Assembly: GCA_054601695.1 (NCBI GenBank)
Contig: BAAHQB010000299.1
Location: 62,001 to 126,000, forward strand
Reading direction: 5' to 3'
Source: Amorphochlora amoebiformis
Taxonomy: Eukaryota > Cercozoa > Chlorarachniophyceae
Length of the DNA stretch: 64,000 nucleotides
The notes under the pieces were generated by a model that had not been told where the DNA came from, ran no database searches, and worked only from the letters and a program-made list of their open reading frames with translations. Positions 45,569 to 64,000 of the stretch are shown in pieces. Numbering within the stretch: position 1 is the first letter of the stretch; each line of letters starts with the position of its first letter. A program made the translations under genes and the position numbers.

Positions 45569-45665
45569 GTACATAATGTATATAGTATGTATACATACTA
45601 TATATATATATATTATATATATTAGATATTGAAAACAATGTATGTATTCGTGACGCACAAATATG

Positions 45666-45715
<50 letters not shown>

Positions 45716-45903
45716 CCAATGTATTATTTACACATTGGACATAAAACATACAGATACATGCATACGTTTAGAACGCACATATGTATACACATACATACAT
45801 ATGCACATCTAAAATATATATTTAGATATACTAATATACACATTATATGCACACATATATGCATATATATATATATATATATATAAATAATATATACACA
45901 CAC

Positions 45904-45939
<36 letters not shown>

Positions 45940-46101
45940 TTAGGCATATTTGTACAACACTATACCTAATATAAATATGTATATACACATATATATTAAT
46001 ACACTTACACTGTACACACATATGCACGTCACATATACATACATATACATGATATATGAACATATATATGTATAGAAAAATATCTGCATGTATATTAAAT
46101 G

Positions 46102-46137
<36 letters not shown>

Positions 46138-46663
46138 ATTACAATATACATACATATATACACATACACACACATATATATATATATATTTATATGTAAT
46201 ATATATTGCTGAATATCGTTGAATATCCACATGGAAACATGCATCTGTCCACATCACTAAACGTTCACTCACCATTAACAAGAAGATACTCGATACAAGG
46301 TATATGTCCTGAATAGAGCAATCATTTTAATGTGTTACGAATTAGCAATAAACTTAATGGGTATAGGTAGATTAAGCTAGCTACCTCCATACGCTGCACA
46401 AGTTAAAGGTGATTCCGCATCCTGCACAGATTTGCGGTCTAGAGAGGCCTAAAAAGCGTGGATTGAACCTGTGGGGCCTGGATGGGCATTCTTTTGTGAA
46501 CGTGTACCTTGCTTTCGTGTAACCACTGGACGACATGCTTGTGACCGAACCGTGCCGCACACATCTGGGTTTTGATTTACATCGATACACATAGGAAATA
46601 TTCTGACTGGTTTCACAAGAACCACGCAGAGATGATTTTGTTTTGAGTATGCTATTTGGATGC

Positions 46664-46703
<40 letters not shown>

Positions 46704-46809
46704 GTATGTATATAGATATATGTGGATGTAAGCAAATGTATATTGTAATTTATATATTTGTATTATACAAATGTATATACATGTACATGTATTACAGACA
46801 TTTGTGTAC

Positions 46810-46841
<32 letters not shown>

Positions 46842-47375
46842 GAAGTTAAAATATATAACTGCAGTGCAATATGCACACGATTGTATACCAGAGGGTCCCG
46901 GCCAAATTTATCCGTAACTTTTCGGGTCTGTTCGCTCGAGTTATCCATCAGCAGTTTCTAATTAGAGTTGGGGTTTGATTTCTACTACGGTTAGTTTTGT
47001 GTATTGTGGGTATGCTACCAAGCAGTCTCTGTGACCGTTTTTGGCTGCTAGTAGTAGGGCTGTATCCCCTGAAAAATATTTTATTTGTCAGCAGTGCAGT
47101 TGTGTTTCTGAACATAAGCAAAATATACTTCACAGAACGTCCAATTTATATGTTTATACATATATTGCAACGTATCTATATGTATGTATATTTATTATAC
47201 AATATAAATATTATATATATATATGTATATGTATGTATGTATATATATATGTAAATATCTCTATTTATAGACATAAATGAACATTAATATATATATTCAG
47301 ATAACTGCTATGCATACGTATACACGAGTGTACGAGATACGCCTGCATATGTAAACACACACACACACACATATG

Positions 47376-47407
<32 letters not shown>

Positions 47408-47536
47408 TTATAAAATACATAGATAAATACGATATATACATATACATAAATTTATATATATACATATCTATAAATTTATATATATACATATCTATATATG
47501 ATATACATATATATATATATATATATAAATATATAT

Positions 47537-47616
<80 letters not shown>

Positions 47617-47856
47617 CATATGCATATATGTATGTACAAAACTGGTAGTAATATCACATGCATGTACATATATATATCTATATATATCTATATATATACA
47701 TATACATATGTATATATAATTTTATAAAATACATAGATAAAATACAATATATATATATATATATGTGTGTATGTATTTACTATTTACACACACACATATA
47801 TACATACATATGCATGTATGTGTATATTTATCTGTATATTTATATCTTCACATATT

Positions 47857-47909
<53 letters not shown>

Positions 47910-48001
47910 TGTTTATATTTGGACACATTGGTATATACCTGTATGTAAGTGTATATATAATATAATAAACAGATATAATAGGTTTGCAATACATAATATA
48001 T

Positions 48002-48055
<54 letters not shown>

Positions 48056-48111
48056 TATTACATATGCAGTCATTATTTCTCGATATATACTCAACACAGG
48101 ATGTACATAAC

Positions 48112-48149
<38 letters not shown>

Positions 48150-48209
48150 CAATGTACATATATTTATATAAATATGTGTACATACACACACACATATATA
48201 TGTATACAT

Positions 48210-48277
<68 letters not shown>

Positions 48278-48331
48278 TTATGCATGGGTACAATATATAT
48301 GATATTACATATGTGTTTGCAATATATATAA

Positions 48332-48369
<38 letters not shown>

Positions 48370-49631
48370 TGTGTGTATACGCGTATTTTTATGTATGTCA
48401 ATAAAAATATAATATGTAACATTTATAACTCTTGTATTTTAGTATTGAATAATAAAACGACAACCGTTCTTCGAGACGACAGAGACGGTTTCGGGGGAAG
48501 CCTTGATAACGGATCTCAAATAATCTGTTTCAAACAGGTTCCCTCAAATCGTTTTTTGGCGCATCCTGCCCTTTGATTTCCATCGCCCTTCCAAATTCAA
48601 ATACAAGAAAGAAATAATTCCCCCATGCGAAAATTTACCTAAATGTCCATTCGCTGACGCGTAGTGCAAGACCGTATGCCCGCTGCTGTCTTTTCGTAGC
48701 TCAGATTTTTTCATATCTGCCCCCGTTTTCTCGAATCCCTATTAACGTTCGGGAAAGGTGTTAAATGTATGTACCAGTTTGTAGAAGAAGTACTTCACAG
48801 ATACCTCCTTCCAACTCTGGAGATCGCCGAGATACGCCTTCTCAAACGCCGGGTGGCAAAATCTAAAGATGCCAAGATCACCGAGATGTTCAAGGAGCAA
48901 GCGAGGAATATTTATCATATAGGCGTGTGTTACCGCCCGCCGTAGCGCATAAGCAGCTTGCAGATGTCCCCCCGACTCTTTGGGCATCTATGAATGGGTT
49001 GAGGGTTCGGTCGTGAGAGACCAATGTTCGATTGATGCAAGACAACTAGATGGACACGGGATGGTGCTACCGTAACGCACAGAGCTGTATTACAGTCCTC
49101 TTCGTCTCATCTGTAACGTTAGCGCTCGCTCTGAGAAAGGAAGAATAAGAGATTCAGACGTCGCTAGAGATCATACACAGGCAATGGAAGTTCTCGAAGT
49201 TACACGTGCATGGCACGAAACACTGATTACAACAATCAGAACCTCAACGAGATAGAAAAAGTTTCATCCGTCCGATAATTTATTACACAGATGGTTTTGT
49301 TGTGCATACTTGGCTTCCAGAAGGGCTTGTGCGATATCCAGATCTGCAAGATTCACTGCCGCCATAAGAGGGGTATATCCCGTGTTATCTCTCCGTTCTA
49401 GGGAGAAATTGAGGCGGGCCTTCAAGACCTGAGCATACAACCCGATTCTGAACTCGATCCCGTGCGGGCTTCTGCTGCAAACCCTCCATTAAAATTTACC
49501 TTTTTCAACAAACCTCGATCCCTGTTCCACGTGAGGTTTTGAATGGCGCACGTCGTTACATCTGAATCGTTTAATCTTACGAGACTCGCGACGATTCTGA
49601 CGCCGCCTTTCGCATCGTCTCCACAGTACAT
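34829..49631 (-). CDS. Ankyrin-repeat protein, 836 aa, 38 exons
   Basis: Minus-strand exons by start-end: 49631-49500, 49428-49310, 49130-49071, 48987-48934, 48862-48805, 48738-48639, 48524-48465, 47068-47019, 46957-46889, 46564-46508, 46421-46385, 46308-46273, 45487-45416, 45314-45238, 44596-44547, 44304-44259, 44200-44145, 43828-43756, 43269-43239, 43143-43085, 42844-42782, 42176-42102, 41172-41119, 40728-40657, 40156-40094, 39947-39864, 39554-39476, 38933-38868, 38757-38677, 38278-38250, 37642-37573, 37062-37030, 36710-36640, 36569-36504, 36398-36316, 35755-35704, 35473-35411, 34939-34829. Phases close exactly. Ankyrin cores include [106 protein letters not shown] and SCLHLAAK. The likely function is protein-protein scaffolding; the partner is unknown. 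The C-terminus ([19 protein letters not shown]) is not ankyrin-like. Confidence 0.9.
37826..38125 (+). repeat. CT-rich tract in ankyrin-gene intron
   Basis: TCTC/CTTT-rich low-complexity block on the plus strand, GAGA-rich on the coding strand, between ankyrin exons 38278-38250 and 37642-37573. The Arg/Glu reading frame across it is not supported as protein. Confidence 0.85.
39050..39415. repeat. Degenerate dispersed repeat, copy A (with internal duplication)
   Basis: Unique-composition block in an ankyrin-gene intron. It starts GGTTCCGACC..TTGGCCTACTAGTCG and contains two imperfect copies of an ACCATCAAT-TCCTTGTA..TTAAGAG module, each ending TAGGTTCCGGTTGCA (about 39170-39184 and 39388-39404). 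The opening part resembles 51838-51945. No coding exon was found. Confidence 0.6.
41606..41735. repeat. About 75-bp tandem duplication in ankyrin-gene intron
   Basis: Two copies of TTGTAATATATACATATATT..ACATGTATGTACG followed by TA runs, at about 41606-41660 and 41681-41735. Confidence 0.85.
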
Positions 49632-49687
49632 CTATATGTGACCTCACAGTGATGTCACTAGTACGAAAACCACGTGATGTCACTAAA
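49632..49687. promoter_or_regulatory. Divergent promoter with three GTGA-NN-TCAC palindromes
   Basis: The ankyrin (minus, ATG at 49631) and transporter (plus, ATG at 49688) frames open only 56 bp apart. The gap holds three copies of GTGANNTCAC: GTGACCTCAC at 49638-49647, and GTGATGTCAC at 49649-49658 and 49674-49683. The last overlaps an E-box CACGTG (49671-49676). A partial copy (TGTCACC) follows at 49689, and TCACGTCA lies at about 49725. The half sites resemble bZIP/CRE-type or nuclear-receptor-type elements. Function is inferred from symmetry and position. If the transporter starts at the ATG at 49733, the gap is about 100 bp. Confidence 0.55.
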
Positions 49688-60050
<10,363 letters not shown>

Positions 60051-60611
60051 CAACATCAGCGCGTCAATTTTACTCAACTTGTAATCCGGAGTGTCCGTAG
60101 CTCTCGTCAAAATCCGCTAGTCACATTAAATGCAAAGACAATGTCATGAATATTCAGCTGCAATGTTTATCCATCACAGTAACATTTGCAGATGAGGTTA
60201 TGTATACATAACGTACCCCTAACATCGACCAGCCTACGGTATTTTATCGATCTACAATATATATACATTGAAATATATGTTTTGAGGATGTGTGACAGTA
60301 AAAACACGAAGCATAACATTGAATATTTGTGCCAAGTTTATGAAGTTCGCTAAGTAGTACAGGACCGTAGATGTAATCAGCCACAGTATTTTTATACATT
60401 TATGGTGCCGGTACTGATGATAGACAGACTCTAGCTATGATCATGATAGTACGGAGTCTAGTAGTATACATCCGTACGAATCGTATATATCAGTACATAC
60501 GTACGTATTCGTATCATGGTATACGTATACGAATACTATTACTAACACAGTACTAAGATTAATATATACATTTAGTCCACATTGTATACGTACGCATGAA
60601 TGAATATGCAT

Positions 60612-60664
<53 letters not shown>

Positions 60665-61125
60665 GTACACACACATACACACGTACACGTATACGTTTAT
60701 GCGCACACTACTGAATACGTAGCGTAGACGTACTGACTGTATGTACGTACGCATATATGTACGTATACGTATATGCAAGTACGTCACGAATCTCTGTACG
60801 TATACGTATATGCAAGTACGTCACGAGTCTCAGATTAGTTCCAAGAGTTACAGGAACTTAAGATCGGAGTTCTAACTAGCTAAGACTCTGCAGGTATCTA
60901 GGATGTATCTGACGTGTATTTTTTGCTATGTAATTGTAAGTTTATGTTCTTTGTGTCAGATGTATGATATTAGATACGCACATGATACGTTACTAGTGTA
61001 TTGGATGGATACTAGGGATATGATCGATCAACCATGAGATTGGACAATCACTAGTACTAGATAGAATCAATCAATGTGTATGCTTGAGGTTTATGAGTAG
61101 AATTTGTTTCAAGCTAGTACAACTA
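60051..61125. other. Convergent intergenic region, no gene seen
   Basis: Between two convergent stop codons (60050 plus, 61126 minus). It is mostly unique sequence with scattered stops. From about 60460 to 60830 it is rich in TACGTA/CGTATACG palindromes. A TA run occupies about 60617-60657. I found no splice-bounded exon on either strand. Confidence 0.6.
60758..60831. repeat. 37-bp tandem duplication
   Basis: Two adjacent 37-bp copies (60758-60794, 60795-60831) of a unit starting TGTACGTATACGTATATGCA, differing at one base near the end. Confidence 0.95.
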
Positions 61126-63904
<2,779 letters not shown>

Positions 63905-64000
63905 CTGGATTAAAAATCATCTTTATACAATGTGTGTGTATGTATAAATTATACATATATTATACATATGTATATATATATGTATGTATACATTTACTAG

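Noticed and set aside
48742-48987. 82-codon open frame on the minus strand
   Set aside because: It contains a 71-nt intron (48933-48863). Splicing gives better ankyrin sequence ([18 protein letters not shown] then [14 protein letters not shown]) in the correct phases.

Overview
This window is nuclear DNA of a single-celled eukaryote, probably a microalga-grade protist. Genes are intron-rich with GT-AG junctions (a few look like GC-AG). There is a eukaryotic tRNA-Arg(ACG). The genes include an algal-type helicase-associated (HA) domain protein, a plant-type core alpha-1,3-fucosyltransferase, a kinesin-7, a long ankyrin protein and an SLC52-type riboflavin transporter. Telomere-like TTAGGG tracts lie inside introns. 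I cannot place it more precisely. Most of the 64 kb is (TA)n or TA/TG/CA microsatellite. Nearly all long open frames of repeated I and Y are translations of those repeats, not genes.

Real genes were rebuilt from short exons by splice sites, matching phase and family motifs. In order: (1) HA-domain protein, minus, 899-1796; (2) core alpha-1,3-fucosyltransferase, plus, about 2248-17376, N-terminus and one junction unresolved; (3) unrecognised protein with a signal peptide, minus, 18925-22057; (4) tRNA-Arg(ACG), plus, 22313-22384; (5) kinesin-7-like motor, plus, 22477-33543, 26 exons, about 1557 aa; (6) CTAG-rich intergenic island, 33544-34828; (7) ankyrin-repeat protein, minus, 34829-49631, 38 exons, 836 aa; (8) 56-bp divergent gap with GTGA-NN-TCAC palindromes; (9) riboflavin transporter, plus, 49688-60050; (10) 3' part of an unrecognised gene, minus, 61126-63904, entering from the right edge.

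The genes do not form a pathway. Their organisation is the shared theme: divergent pairs (HA/fucosyltransferase, secreted protein/kinesin with a tRNA between, ankyrin/transporter) alternate with convergent pairs, and introns are either 42-73 nt or swollen to hundreds or thousands of bases by dinucleotide repeats. The best candidate novelty is the kinesin tail, built from a run of 14 phase-2 exons that look like serial tandem duplicates. Others are a triplicated micro-exon-like unit near 62.7 kb, interstitial telomeric tracts, a possible tRNA-derived dispersed repeat and the CTAG island.
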